A stretch of 64,000 bases of DNA, taken from the NCBI GenBank assembly GCA_001899145.1, contig MKVF01000022.1, forward strand, positions 1 through 64,000, given 5' to 3'. Within the stretch, counting starts at the first letter, position 1. Each line of letters begins with the position of its first letter. The notes under the pieces were generated by a model. The model searched no databases. It was not told the DNA's origin and was given only the letters and a program-made list of their open reading frames with translations. Shown piece after piece: positions 34,079-43,432 of the stretch. The DNA is from Flavobacteriia bacterium 40-80 (GTDB lineage: Bacteria; Bacteroidota; Bacteroidia; Flavobacteriales_D; Crocinitomicaceae). A program made the translations under genes and the position numbers.

Positions 34079-36385
34079 ATGTTAAAAACAGACGATCCGG
34101 CAGCCCTCTGCCTCCGGTATATTCACCAGACAAACCGTTCTATTTTCCTGACAGGAAAAGCAGGGACCGGAAAAACAACGCTCTTGCGCCGTATTATTGA
34201 GGAATCGCATAAGCAAACAATTGTTGTCGCCCCTACGGGGATCGCAGCCTTAAATGCCGGCGGAACGACCATTCATTCCATGTTTTACCTTCCGTTCGCC
34301 ACTTTTATTCCTGATTACAGCAATGCTTCTACGGAGCACTTTTCCGGAGCAGTTAAGCTTGAAACAAGAAATTCGCTTATCAAGCATTTTGTATATAATA
34401 AAAACAAACGGAAGCTGCTCCAGAACCTGGAGCTTCTGATCATTGATGAGGTGTCCATGCTTCGTGCTGATGTGCTGGATGCGATCGACTGGGCGTTGCG
34501 CCATACCCGAAAAGTAAATGCTCCATTCGGAGGTGCGCAGATGTTATTTATAGGAGATCTGCTTCAGCTTCCTCCTGTTTACAAGCCGGAAGAATGGAAT
34601 TACCTGAAGAATTATTATCGTGGTATTCATTTCTTTAATGCACTTGCCTTACAGCATGAGCCTCCTGTTTACATTGAGCTGGAAAAAATTTACCGTCAAT
34701 CAGATCAAAAGTTCATTTCTGTTTTGAATGAGCTGCGAAACAATCAGCTGAGCTCTGACAGCTTATCTTTCCTCAACAGCTATGTTCAGGCTGATTTCAA
34801 CGCTAAGCCTGATGATAATTATATTACATTGACCACGCATAACCGAAAAGCAGACACCATGAATGCCGAAGCACTGGCAGAATTGAACACGGCGCCGAAG
34901 GTCTTCAAAGCCATTATCAGCGGAAACTTTCCGGAAAGCATTTATCCCGTGGATGTGGAGCTGACGTTAAAGCCAGGTGCACAGGTAATGTTCATTAAAA
35001 ATGACCTTTCCTATGAAAAGCGGTATTTTAACGGAAAAATCGGCGTGCTGGAATCCTTTTCTGACGGTGAGATTCTTGTCCGATTTCCGTCGGAAAATAA
35101 GGTAATAAAAGTAGATAAGTACGAGTGGGAAAACATTTCTTACGAGCTTAACGAGAATACAAATGAGATTGAAGAAAAAGTGCTGGGCACTTTCGTCCAT
35201 TATCCGTTGAAGCTCGCCTGGGCAATTACCATTCATAAAAGTCAGGGACTGACATTTGACAAGGCAATTCTTGATGTTTCACAAGTGTTCGCACCCGGAC
35301 AGGCTTATGTCGCTCTTTCCCGTCTCCGGTCGGTGGACGGATTGGTTCTGAAAACACCTTTTAAAATCAACGGTATTACCAATGATGTGGATGTTATTCA
35401 ATATGCCCGCTCCAAAGCTTCGCTGGAAGACCTGAACGCACAGCTGGAAGGTTCCGTGCTAAATTACATGCGGGACACTTTAGTCCGTACCTTTGAATGG
35501 AACGAGCTGGAAGAGATCTGGCGCAAACACAACGCTTCCTACATTATCGCTGCTTCCAAATCAGAAAAAGCAAAAAACAGAACCTGGTCCGAAACGCAAT
35601 TCATGAATGTAAAAGCGATTGTGGACGTTGCGAAAAAGTTTATCGTCCAGATTGATAAAATCTTCACACAGCCGCAGATCAACCTGCATTTTGTAAATGA
35701 ACGCCTGGAAAAAGCGTACGGTCATTTTTACAAACAGCTGGATGATTTGATTTACAGTGTTTTGAAAAAAAGATATGAGTTGTCCACTGTAAAGAAAGTG
35801 AAAGAATACCAAACTGAATTAGAAGAAATTGACGACAAGCAGATAGAAATTATGCTTCGTCTGAAACGTGTAAAAAACCTTTTTCAGGCGATCGTTTCCG
35901 GGCAGGAAATCAGCAAGGCGGACATTCTTACTCAGGACATTCAGGAATATCGCAAATCTAAATTTCTCAGCATCCAGGCCGAAAAACAGTCCGGTAAATC
36001 CACACTGGATTTTGACACAATTCATAAGGAAGAAGAGTTGACGATCAATAAATTACTGAAAAATATTAAGAAAGAAAACGAGAAAGTAAAAACAGAAAAA
36101 ATTCCTTCTCATCTCATAACGCTGGAATCTTTCCGAAAAGGAAAGACAACCGAAGAAATTGCGCAGGAGCGAATGCTTAACGTAGATACGATTACATCTC
36201 ATCTTACCAAGCTGATCGCTCTGAACGAGCTGTCGGTGGAAGATGTTTTTTCAGAAGAGCAACTACAAAAACTGAAACAACTCTTTGAGAAAAGTGATGA
36301 GCTGACACTTTCTCAGATGAAAGAACAGACCGGGGATGATTTTTCCTGGGAAGAACTAAGGATGTATCGTGCGGGGTTGATTTAA
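34079..36385 (+). CDS. PIF1/RecD-type superfamily 1B helicase with C-terminal HTH domain
   Basis: A 768-residue DNA helicase. The ATPase core fills residues about 1-430: Walker A GKAGTGKTTLL, motif Ia PTGIAALNAGGTTIHSMF, Walker B LLIIDEVSMLRAD, motif III GDLLQLPPV, and the C-terminal SF1B motifs AWAITIHKSQGLTFD and VALSRLRSVDGL. After a charged helical middle (about 470-660) comes a C-terminal helix-turn-helix of the RQC/HTH_40 kind (LESFRKGKTTEEIAQERMLN, then VDTITSHLTKLIALNELS). PIF1-like helicases unwind 5'-3', often G-quadruplexes and forked DNA. It stands alone. Confidence 0.9.
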   Translation: MLKTDDPAALCLRYIHQTNRSIFLTGKAGTGKTTLLRRIIEESHKQTIVVAPTGIAALNAGGTTIHSMFYLPFATFIPDYSNASTEHFSGAVKLETRNSLIKHFVYNKNKRKLLQNLELLIIDEVSMLRADVLDAIDWALRHTRKVNAPFGGAQMLFIGDLLQLPPVYKPEEWNYLKNYYRGIHFFNALALQHEPPVYIELEKIYRQSDQKFISVLNELRNNQLSSDSLSFLNSYVQADFNAKPDDNYITLTTHNRKADTMNAEALAELNTAPKVFKAIISGNFPESIYPVDVELTLKPGAQVMFIKNDLSYEKRYFNGKIGVLESFSDGEILVRFPSENKVIKVDKYEWENISYELNENTNEIEEKVLGTFVHYPLKLAWAITIHKSQGLTFDKAILDVSQVFAPGQAYVALSRLRSVDGLVLKTPFKINGITNDVDVIQYARSKASLEDLNAQLEGSVLNYMRDTLVRTFEWNELEEIWRKHNASYIIAASKSEKAKNRTWSETQFMNVKAIVDVAKKFIVQIDKIFTQPQINLHFVNERLEKAYGHFYKQLDDLIYSVLKKRYELSTVKKVKEYQTELEEIDDKQIEIMLRLKRVKNLFQAIVSGQEISKADILTQDIQEYRKSKFLSIQAEKQSGKSTLDFDTIHKEEELTINKLLKNIKKENEKVKTEKIPSHLITLESFRKGKTTEEIAQERMLNVDTITSHLTKLIALNELSVEDVFSEEQLQKLKQLFEKSDELTLSQMKEQTGDDFSWEELRMYRAGLI

Positions 36386-36424
36386 GGTGGAAATTGAAAA
36401 TTGGAAAAACAGGTTTCTAATAAC

Positions 36425-36907
36425 TTACTTCATTACCGTTTTCCCGTCTTTTTGCTGAAAGCAAACTTTTTTCTGGAGGTTTTCTTTACTTCTGTTTTCA
36501 GGCTCTATTGCCGGATAAATTTCCGCGATGTATTTATCTCCGCAGCCTGATTTTTTAAAATAGACAACATTATCATCGTTAATCTGGTTATTTTTCTTTA
36601 GGAGAGCCAAAAACAAATTCAGGTTTTCCAATTCGTATTTTACCTCTTTATCAATTTTTTCTTTCCAGTCATTCCCGTATTTCTTTTGCAGCTTTTCGTA
36701 GGTGGCATTATTATTTTTGGAAATAGAATCTAATTGCGACTCTCTTTTGAAAGCAACGTATTCATATTTTATTTTGAATTTCTTCCCTGCAATCTCCTGC
36801 GCATTGCGCACAATAAAGGCCTTGGGCCTTCCCGTTTCTATAATAGTGTTTTGTGAAAACCCGGTGTGAACTGCAAAAAAAACGATCAGGTAAAAAAAGT
36901 GTTTCAT
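36425..36907 (-). CDS. Small exported protein of unknown function
   Basis: A 160-residue protein with a signal peptide (MKHFFYLIVFFAVHTGFSQ). The mature part is basic and helical, with a coiled-coil-like stretch (KNNNATYEKLQKKYGNDWKE), and two Cys residues (about positions 119 and 148: SGCGDK and KVCFQQ) that could form a disulfide in the periplasm. I know no family. It follows the T9SS metalloprotease gene on the same strand after 48 bases that contain a GC-rich hairpin, so it may be only partly co-transcribed. Confidence 0.6.
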   Translation of the reverse strand: MKHFFYLIVFFAVHTGFSQNTIIETGRPKAFIVRNAQEIAGKKFKIKYEYVAFKRESQLDSISKNNNATYEKLQKKYGNDWKEKIDKEVKYELENLNLFLALLKKNNQINDDNVVYFKKSGCGDKYIAEIYPAIEPENRSKENLQKKVCFQQKDGKTVMK

Positions 36908-36920
36908 AATCTGCCAAGAA

Positions 36921-36942
36921 AAGCCGCCGACAGTTGTCGGCG
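36921..36942 (-). terminator. GC-rich hairpin after the metalloprotease gene, possible terminator
   Basis: CGCCGACA / TGTCGGCG with a two-base centre (36925-36942), followed on the minus strand by GGCTTTTCTT. It may end the metalloprotease transcript before the small exported-protein gene, or attenuate it. Confidence 0.5.
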
Positions 36943-36955
36943 ATGAGATGAATGA

Positions 36956-39121
36956 TTAATTTTTTATAAGCTTATAAACTGATTTCTGATTGTTGATAAC
37001 CGTTTCAAAAAAGTAAACTCCAGTATCCAGCCTCGAAATATCAATTACAGCATCAGAGCTGATATTTTTAGTTTCCTCCATCACCAGCTTTCCGGAAGCA
37101 TTATAAATGCGGAAACCACTGATATAGTCAAACGTGTTAAAGTTAACCGTGATTAATCCATTGGAAGGATTCGGATATAATGAAAAATCAGTAGCTGTCA
37201 GATTATCTGTTCCCAGCTCACTCGCAACAATTTTAAACAACCGGTCGGAGATATCAAAAAATGTTTCATTCTCACTGCTAATTAAAATAATCGCTTTTGT
37301 CGTATTTACATTCGGAACTGTAATTTCTTCTGATCCGTCATTTGGAGTGCTTTCAATTAATGTTGTAAATGTTAAACCGCCATCTACAGAAATGGAAATT
37401 TTCACATTTTCACAAGAAACCGGTTCAACATCTGTATTTGCAACGTTCCAGGTTACGGTAGGTGTTGTCAGTCCCGTCCAGGTTACACTCGCCAGGTTCG
37501 GATAGGTCACTACAAACGGCCCTGCGCTTGCAGTGGCAGAGAGCGTCACATCCTGATATTCTGTACAGCCACCGTTTTCCGCATTGTCTCTTACCGTAAC
37601 ACGGAATTTATACGTCCGCGTTTTTGTTGATAAACGTTCCCAGGCATAAGAGCTGGACAGCTGATTGGAGATTGATGGGAAATACCGTACCGGAGAACCG
37701 GCCGGGCTGTAAGAGCGAAAGCTGGGCCCTTTTACGGCTGTTGCCTGCGGAGCCTGCTGCGTAATCTCTTTGTCCATTTGTTCCCAGCAGTAAGTCAGGT
37801 TGTCTCCGTCAGCATCTGTTGCCATTGCTTTAAGCATAAAAGGAGTTCCTGCCGGAATAGTGACAGAGCCTGTTGTTCCCGAAATAGCCGGAGCAACATT
37901 ATTTAAAGGGCTTTTTACCGCACAAGTGTGGGAAGAAGTACTGATTTCTATCCCTATTTCCTGAAGGGAGATCGCGTGAAAATAATCATTGGAATTTGAC
38001 TGTACATTTGGCGAGCAAATTCCCGCATACGACATAATAGTAGAACCACTTCCCGGCTCCATCGCCGTAGGACTATTTCTATTGCCGTCGCAAGAATTAT
38101 TGAAAGTATGATTCGCTCCGAACTGATGCCCCATTTCGTGAGCAACATAATCAATATCAAAAGCATCGCCGACAGGAGCTCCGCTTCCTGTGACACCTCC
38201 GGCTTTCATAGAATTGCTGCAAACACACCCTAAATTTGCCAGTCCTCCCGAGTTTGTTCCGAAAACATGTCCGATATCATAATTAGAAACGCCTATTACA
38301 TTGTTGATATTAGTTGGATTTTCATCTATCATTTCATCCGGGTTACCATTGGAATAAGGGTCTGTAGAAGCATTTGTGTAAATAATCTGGTCATTATTCG
38401 CGATCATGGTCATCGTTATGGCCAGATCCCGTTCGTAGATGCCGTTCACACGATTCATGGTTGTTACCTGCGCTGCCAGCGCCTTGGCAACTGTTCCTCC
38501 CTGAAAAGCAGTATATTCGCCTGTCGCGGCAATTGCTACTCTGTATGTCCTTAATTCACAGGATTGTACTGCTTTTGACTGAAAAACATCTTCCACCGCT
38601 AAATTACTTTCCCCTTTCTGATGGCAGGAAAAGTTTTTCTCCGTGATCAATTCACTTTTTTTGTATAGAACATAGTTATTTTGCAGTGATTGAGTAAAAA
38701 CGGAAGGATCTATAAAAATTGTTTCTTGTCCCGGTTGTAAAATCATCGCTCTGAAATAGTCCGGGCCAATATCCACTTTTGCTTTTCGTTTCGATCCATC
38801 CATGGCATATCCGTCATAAGCGCGAATTTCCGTGTATTTATCCATCAGCTCTCCGCTCATGGTCGTATTGATAGTTAATTTGAAATCAACAAATTCCTTA
38901 TCTCCGACAGGAAGGGAAATTACAAAACCTCCGTTTGGATTGCTTTTAACCAGGTTTTTAAACGCTATAATATCAAAGTAAAAGAAATTATTTGAAGTGG
39001 TTTTTATCTGGTAACCTTTTTCAGCAGTTGCAGCAGGGAGAGATGTTTTCCACAGGTTAATCTGTGAGAATCCTGTATTTCCAATAAAAAATAAAGAAAT
39101 AAGGAAGATAAATTTTCTCAT
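36956..39121 (-). CDS. Secreted reprolysin-like metalloprotease with T9SS sorting domain
   Basis: A 721-residue secreted zinc protease. After the signal peptide (MRKFIFLISLFFIGNTGFSQ) comes a propeptide of about 170 residues, a metzincin domain with the zinc motif HEMGHQFGANH (about residues 326-336) and a downstream Met-turn candidate (STIMSYAGIC), then two beta-sandwich domains (Ig/fibronectin-like, about 400-620) and a C-terminal type A T9SS sorting domain (FSLYPNPSNGLITVNFN, LDTGVYFFETVINNQKSVYK) ending in KLIKN. It is therefore exported through the type IX system and anchored or released. The frame extends 16 codons further upstream, but the signal peptide fixes the start at 39121. Confidence 0.92.
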   Translation of the reverse strand: MRKFIFLISLFFIGNTGFSQINLWKTSLPAATAEKGYQIKTTSNNFFYFDIIAFKNLVKSNPNGGFVISLPVGDKEFVDFKLTINTTMSGELMDKYTEIRAYDGYAMDGSKRKAKVDIGPDYFRAMILQPGQETIFIDPSVFTQSLQNNYVLYKKSELITEKNFSCHQKGESNLAVEDVFQSKAVQSCELRTYRVAIAATGEYTAFQGGTVAKALAAQVTTMNRVNGIYERDLAITMTMIANNDQIIYTNASTDPYSNGNPDEMIDENPTNINNVIGVSNYDIGHVFGTNSGGLANLGCVCSNSMKAGGVTGSGAPVGDAFDIDYVAHEMGHQFGANHTFNNSCDGNRNSPTAMEPGSGSTIMSYAGICSPNVQSNSNDYFHAISLQEIGIEISTSSHTCAVKSPLNNVAPAISGTTGSVTIPAGTPFMLKAMATDADGDNLTYCWEQMDKEITQQAPQATAVKGPSFRSYSPAGSPVRYFPSISNQLSSSYAWERLSTKTRTYKFRVTVRDNAENGGCTEYQDVTLSATASAGPFVVTYPNLASVTWTGLTTPTVTWNVANTDVEPVSCENVKISISVDGGLTFTTLIESTPNDGSEEITVPNVNTTKAIILISSENETFFDISDRLFKIVASELGTDNLTATDFSLYPNPSNGLITVNFNTFDYISGFRIYNASGKLVMEETKNISSDAVIDISRLDTGVYFFETVINNQKSVYKLIKN

Positions 39122-39294
39122 ATTGTGTATAATTTCCGGAAAAGTACAAAAAAAATTTTCTCCTGTCATTTTCCGGAATTTTTAATACTTTTTTCAGGTA
39201 CACAATAAAAACAACAACACAAACAAAATCAATCAATTAAACTAAATATAATATACTACAGGCTGAATATTAATTTATTATATTCTTTGTCAAT

Positions 39295-39870
39295 TTAAAA
39301 TTCCCTTCGCAATACATCAAACAATTTGGAAACAGGCAAACCCATTACATTGAAATAAGAACCTTCGATGGAAGAAATTCCGGTATAGCCTATCCATTCC
39401 TGGATTCCGTAGGAACCTGCTTTATCAAATGGTTTATACTTATCCACATAATAACTGATCTGTTCTTCTGTCAAATGTTTGAAGAATACGTTGGTTGTGT
39501 CTGAAAAAGAAATCGTTTTTTTTATTGTCATCAGACACACACCTGTAATGACCTCATGCTGTTTTCCGGATAATTTATGCAGCATTTCCACAGCATGTTC
39601 CCGGTCTTTTGGTTTGCCCAGAATTTCATTTTCGCAAACGACCAGCGTATCCGAAGTAATGACCAGCTCCTCTTCATCCATAAATGGAATGTGAGCTTTT
39701 CCCTTTTCTACCGCTAAAAATTCAGGAACCTCACGGGAAGGCATTGCCAAGGAAAAAGTTTCTTCCGTTTCAATCACTCTTACTTCAAATGAAATATCAA
39801 GCCCTTTCAGGAGCTCCTGTCTTCTCGGAGATTTAGATCCTAAAATAATTTTATACGGTAATGATAACAT
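39295..39870 (-). CDS. maf: Maf-like nucleoside triphosphate pyrophosphatase
   Basis: Maf hydrolyses dTTP/UTP or modified nucleotides to monophosphates, a house-cleaning role also linked to septum formation. The 191-residue protein has the signature SKSPRRQELL near the N-terminus, the ITSDTLVVCENEILGKPKD segment with the metal-ligand Asp, and DKAGSYGIQEWIGYTGISSI near the C-terminus. It starts two bases after the ferritin stop and is co-transcribed with it. Confidence 0.93.
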   Translation of the reverse strand: MLSLPYKIILGSKSPRRQELLKGLDISFEVRVIETEETFSLAMPSREVPEFLAVEKGKAHIPFMDEEELVITSDTLVVCENEILGKPKDREHAVEMLHKLSGKQHEVITGVCLMTIKKTISFSDTTNVFFKHLTEEQISYYVDKYKPFDKAGSYGIQEWIGYTGISSIEGSYFNVMGLPVSKLFDVLRREF

Positions 39871-39872
39871 TT

Positions 39873-40394
39873 TTATTTTCCGGAACCGGTTGAATTATAT
39901 CTTGTTTTTATCTGAGAATTTTCCAAATCTCTGTCTAACAGGTACATTCCGCCTTTATCTTTACCTATCAGTTTGATTTTATCCAGGATCGTACGCGCCT
40001 GCGCTTCTTCTTCCAATTGCTCGGAAACATACCATTGGATAAAATTATGCGTTGTATAATCCTTTTCTTCCAGGCAGATATCCACCAGATTATTAATGCT
40101 CTCTGTCACACCTATTTCGTGCTCCAAAAGTGTTTCAAATACATTTTCCAGGCTTTCATGCTCACTTGCCGGCTTATCTATAGAAGGAATCATCGCTTTG
40201 CCTCCACGTTCATTAATAAAATGGATCAGTTTCAGCATGTGCACTCTTTCTTCATCCGACTGACTGTAAAAAAAGATAGCCGAACCGTTTAACCCGTTTG
40301 TTTCTGCCCATGAAGCCATCGCCAGATATAATTGAGAAGAAGCACATTCTTTTTGCACCTGATCATTTAACGCTTTTTCTACTCTTGCATTCAT
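39873..40394 (-). CDS. ftnA: Ferritin, non-heme iron storage
   Basis: A 173-residue bacterial ferritin subunit that forms 24-mers and oxidises Fe2+ to store it as ferric mineral. The four-helix bundle with ferroxidase ligands is recognisable: ASSQLYLAMASWAETNGL, FFYSQSDEERVHMLKLIHF (Glu and His ligands), HEIGVTESINNLVD and FIQWYVSEQLEEEAQARTI. The C-terminal tail (YLLDRDLENSQIKTRYNSTG) is longer than in some homologues. A -7 element TAACTTTG lies 15 bases upstream. I see no obvious Fur box. Confidence 0.93.
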   Translation of the reverse strand: MNARVEKALNDQVQKECASSQLYLAMASWAETNGLNGSAIFFYSQSDEERVHMLKLIHFINERGGKAMIPSIDKPASEHESLENVFETLLEHEIGVTESINNLVDICLEEKDYTTHNFIQWYVSEQLEEEAQARTILDKIKLIGKDKGGMYLLDRDLENSQIKTRYNSTGSGK

Positions 40395-40409
40395 AATCCT
40401 ATTTTTTTA

Positions 40410-40417
40410 CAAAGTTA
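40410..40417 (-). promoter_or_regulatory. -7 promoter element (TAACTTTG) of the ferritin-maf operon
   Basis: An exact TAnnTTTG match on the minus strand, 15 bases before the ferritin ATG. No TTG is found 17-23 bases upstream. Confidence 0.5.
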
Positions 40418-40507
40418 ATACTAATAAGTCCATTGATGGTTAATTTTTGTTGTATTTTAGCGAAAGGGAATAACCTCTAAACGAAACTCCCAAACAGAAT
40501 TAAATCA

Positions 40508-42649
40508 ATGTCCAGAAAGAAAGATAAGAAAAAATCCTCGAAAGGAAAAAATAAAGGAAACCTGACCCACATCATCAAACGTTTATTTGACAAAAATCCG
40601 ACAGCAATCCTAAGCCACAAGCAGATTTGCGATGAACTCGCAATTAAAGATAAAGAATTGCGGAAATCGGTTTTTCATATTCTTGAAAACCTCATCAACA
40701 GCGAATATCTGAGAGAAGTCGGCCATGGTATTTACAAAAAAAACCAACATTCAAAAGTATATGAAGGTGAGCTGGAAACGACCAGCCGCGGTTCCGGTTA
40801 TGTGATGGTGGATGAGCTGGAGAGTGATATATTCATTCACCAGAAAAACCTCAACAATGCTCTAAACGGAGATATTGTCAAAGTAGCACTGAACAGCAGA
40901 AGCACTTCCAAAAAGCCGGAAGGAGAAATTCTGGAAGTTTTAAAAAGGGAACGTACCCAATTTGTAGGAACGATTCAGCTGCACGATAATTTTGCCTTTT
41001 TCGTCTCGGATAATCCGCGTAATAAAGTAGATATCTACATTCCAAAAGAAAAAATAAATGGTGCTCTGGATGCCGATAAAGTGCTTGTAAAAATCACTGC
41101 GTGGCCAAAAAATAAGGAAAAACCTTTTGGAGAAGTCGTTGAAGTTCTGAAATCCAATTCAGCAAATGATAATGAAGTTATTTCTATTCTCGTAAATCAC
41201 GGAATTGAATTTAAGTTTCCAAAAGAAGTTATAGAAGAAGCTGAAAAAATAGGAATGGATCTTGATCCGGAAGAAGTGAAAAAACGCCGTGATTTCAGGG
41301 ATATACTCACATTTACCATAGATCCTGTAGATGCCAAGGATTTCGATGACGCGCTTTCTTTAAGACAGCTGGAAAACGGACATTATGAAGTAGGTGTTCA
41401 TATTGCGGACGTTTCTCATTATGTCCGTCCCGGAACAGCTATGGACAAAGAAGCTCTGAAACGTTCCAATTCTGTTTATCTTGTTGACCGTGTTATCCCG
41501 ATGCTTCCCGAACAATTATCCAACATGGCGTGCTCGCTGCGCCCGAATGAGGATAAATACAGTTTTTCCGCCGTTTTTGAAATTGACGAAAAAGGAAATA
41601 TACATCATGAATGGTTCGGTAAAACCGTTATTCATTCCGACAGAAGATTTACCTATGAAGAAGCACAGGAAATCATCGAGGGAAAAACGGATCCGTTAGA
41701 AAAAGAAATTCTTTTCTTAGATAAAATCGCAAAAACTTATAGAGAAAAGCGAATTAAAAAAGGGGCTATCAGCTTTGAATCCGAAGAAATGCGCTTTGAG
41801 CTGGACAAACAGGGGAATCCTGTTAGGACTTACGTTAAGATATCAAAAGACGCCAATAAGCTGATAGAAGAATTCATGCTCCTGGCTAACAAGAAAGTGG
41901 CTGAATTTATAGGAAAACGTAAAAAAGGAGAAGATTTTATACCTTTCATCTACAGAACGCACGACAAGCCGAGCATGGAAAAAATAATGCTCTTCCGTAC
42001 CTTCATTGATAAATTCGGTTACGACATTGATTTTACACATCCCGACCAGATTGCAATGGCCATGAATAAGCTTCTGGATGATATCCGCTACAAAAACGAA
42101 GCAGGAATTATACAAACCATGGCGATCCGTTCCATGGCAAAAGCCGTTTACGAAACGAGAAACATCGGACATTACGGACTCTCTTTTGAATTTTATACGC
42201 ACTTTACTTCTCCGATACGGCGTTATGCAGATCTGATCGTCCACCGTATTTTATTCAATGAATTACACAACGTTTCTCATAAATACGGAAGTGAACTGGA
42301 CGATATGGCTAAACGTATTTCCCGCAATGAACGCAAAGCAGTGGAAGCAGAAAGAGATTCCAATAAATACTTCCAGGTTTTATTAATGAAAGATAAAGTA
42401 GGCCAGACTTTCGACGGAATTGTTTCAGGTCTGGCAGAATTCGGAATGTTCGTAAAACTTACAGAAAACCATTGTGAAGGAATGGTGCCGCTGAACGAAA
42501 TTCCCGGAGATCGTTTTTACTTTGATGCTGATAATTACAGAATCATAGGAGCAAAAACGGAAGAAGAGTACAATTTCGGAGATGCTGTAAAAATTCGTGT
42601 AAAAGAAGTGGATACTATTAAGAAACAGATCAACCTGGAAATTGTCTGA
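40508..42649 (+). CDS. rnr: Ribonuclease R
   Basis: RNase R is a 3'-5' exoribonuclease able to degrade structured RNA. The 713-residue protein has a basic N-terminus (MSRKKDKKKSSKGKNKGN), a winged-helix (about 20-75), cold-shock domains (about 80-225), the RNB catalytic domain with the four Asp cluster in DPVDAKDFDDALSL, VGVHIADVSHYVRP, and a C-terminal S1 domain (GQTFDGIVSGLAEFGMFVKL). Domain order and length are normal for the RNR family. It is monocistronic and divergent from ferritin. Confidence 0.95.
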   Translation: MSRKKDKKKSSKGKNKGNLTHIIKRLFDKNPTAILSHKQICDELAIKDKELRKSVFHILENLINSEYLREVGHGIYKKNQHSKVYEGELETTSRGSGYVMVDELESDIFIHQKNLNNALNGDIVKVALNSRSTSKKPEGEILEVLKRERTQFVGTIQLHDNFAFFVSDNPRNKVDIYIPKEKINGALDADKVLVKITAWPKNKEKPFGEVVEVLKSNSANDNEVISILVNHGIEFKFPKEVIEEAEKIGMDLDPEEVKKRRDFRDILTFTIDPVDAKDFDDALSLRQLENGHYEVGVHIADVSHYVRPGTAMDKEALKRSNSVYLVDRVIPMLPEQLSNMACSLRPNEDKYSFSAVFEIDEKGNIHHEWFGKTVIHSDRRFTYEEAQEIIEGKTDPLEKEILFLDKIAKTYREKRIKKGAISFESEEMRFELDKQGNPVRTYVKISKDANKLIEEFMLLANKKVAEFIGKRKKGEDFIPFIYRTHDKPSMEKIMLFRTFIDKFGYDIDFTHPDQIAMAMNKLLDDIRYKNEAGIIQTMAIRSMAKAVYETRNIGHYGLSFEFYTHFTSPIRRYADLIVHRILFNELHNVSHKYGSELDDMAKRISRNERKAVEAERDSNKYFQVLLMKDKVGQTFDGIVSGLAEFGMFVKLTENHCEGMVPLNEIPGDRFYFDADNYRIIGAKTEEEYNFGDAVKIRVKEVDTIKKQINLEIV

Positions 42650-42682
42650 TAATTACATAAAATCAAGTCTTAATTCTGAACT

Positions 42683-43432
42683 TTAAAGAAGATTGATCTT
42701 ATTCGTCAGCTCTTCTTTATAAGAAGCTCCTATCGGCAGCGTACGCTTATCATCTTCCAAGGTAAGATTAGGGAATTCTATGGAAGATATTTTATCTATA
42801 CGAACAATATAAGAACGATGAATACGGATAAAATTAAACCGTTCCAGCTTGGATTCTATTTCTTTCATTGTCGAATGAATTGTATAACGCTTATCAATGG
42901 TATTGATAGAAACATAGTCTTTCAGCGCTTCAACAAAATAAATGTCTTTCGTGTGGATTTTCACTATTTTGTTTGAAACTTTTACGAAAATGAAATCATC
43001 GGAAAAAGCGGCTGAATAAGGCCGTTCCGGTGACTCCAGAAGAATTCCTTTTTCAATATCTTTTTTGTGCTTGTATAGAGCCATCTGGATAGTTGAATTC
43101 AGGTCGTCTTCCTTCACCGGTTTGATAAGATAACCATACGGTTCTGCCTTTTTTGCCTTTTCAAACGTCGGCTGATCAGAAAAAGCCGAAAGAAAAATAA
43201 CAGGTATGGAATAAAGCTCCTTAATAATCAAAGCAAGCTCTATTCCCGAAATTTTTCCCTTTATCCGGATATCCATTAAAATCAGGTCAGGCGTTTTTTT
43301 TGTCAGAAAATCCAGCACATCATCTGCAGATGATAAGGTACCGATGACATCATAATTAAAATTTTTTAAAGTCAACTCTACATCCTTTGCAATTATCAAC
43401 TCATCCTCAACTATTAATATTTTTCCTCCCAT
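42683..43432 (-). CDS. LytTR-type response regulator
   Basis: A 249-residue two-component regulator. The receiver domain (about residues 4-120) has VEDE at 8-11, the phosphorylated Asp at 54 (LILMDIRIKG), Ser/Thr in LSAFS and Lys in LIKPVKEDD. The C-terminal LytTR DNA-binding domain (about 150-249) has IYFVEALKDYVSI and FIRIHRSYIVRIDKISSIE. It is an orphan: no histidine kinase is adjacent. LytTR proteins bind direct repeats and can bend DNA; the target is unknown. Upstream is the 595-base AT-rich gap. Confidence 0.93.
   Translation of the reverse strand: MGGKILIVEDELIIAKDVELTLKNFNYDVIGTLSSADDVLDFLTKKTPDLILMDIRIKGKISGIELALIIKELYSIPVIFLSAFSDQPTFEKAKKAEPYGYLIKPVKEDDLNSTIQMALYKHKKDIEKGILLESPERPYSAAFSDDFIFVKVSNKIVKIHTKDIYFVEALKDYVSINTIDKRYTIHSTMKEIESKLERFNFIRIHRSYIVRIDKISSIEFPNLTLEDDKRTLPIGASYKEELTNKINLL

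Noticed and set aside
39440-39448. A DnaA-box-like TTATCCACA.
   Set aside because: A single copy within maf; no cluster.
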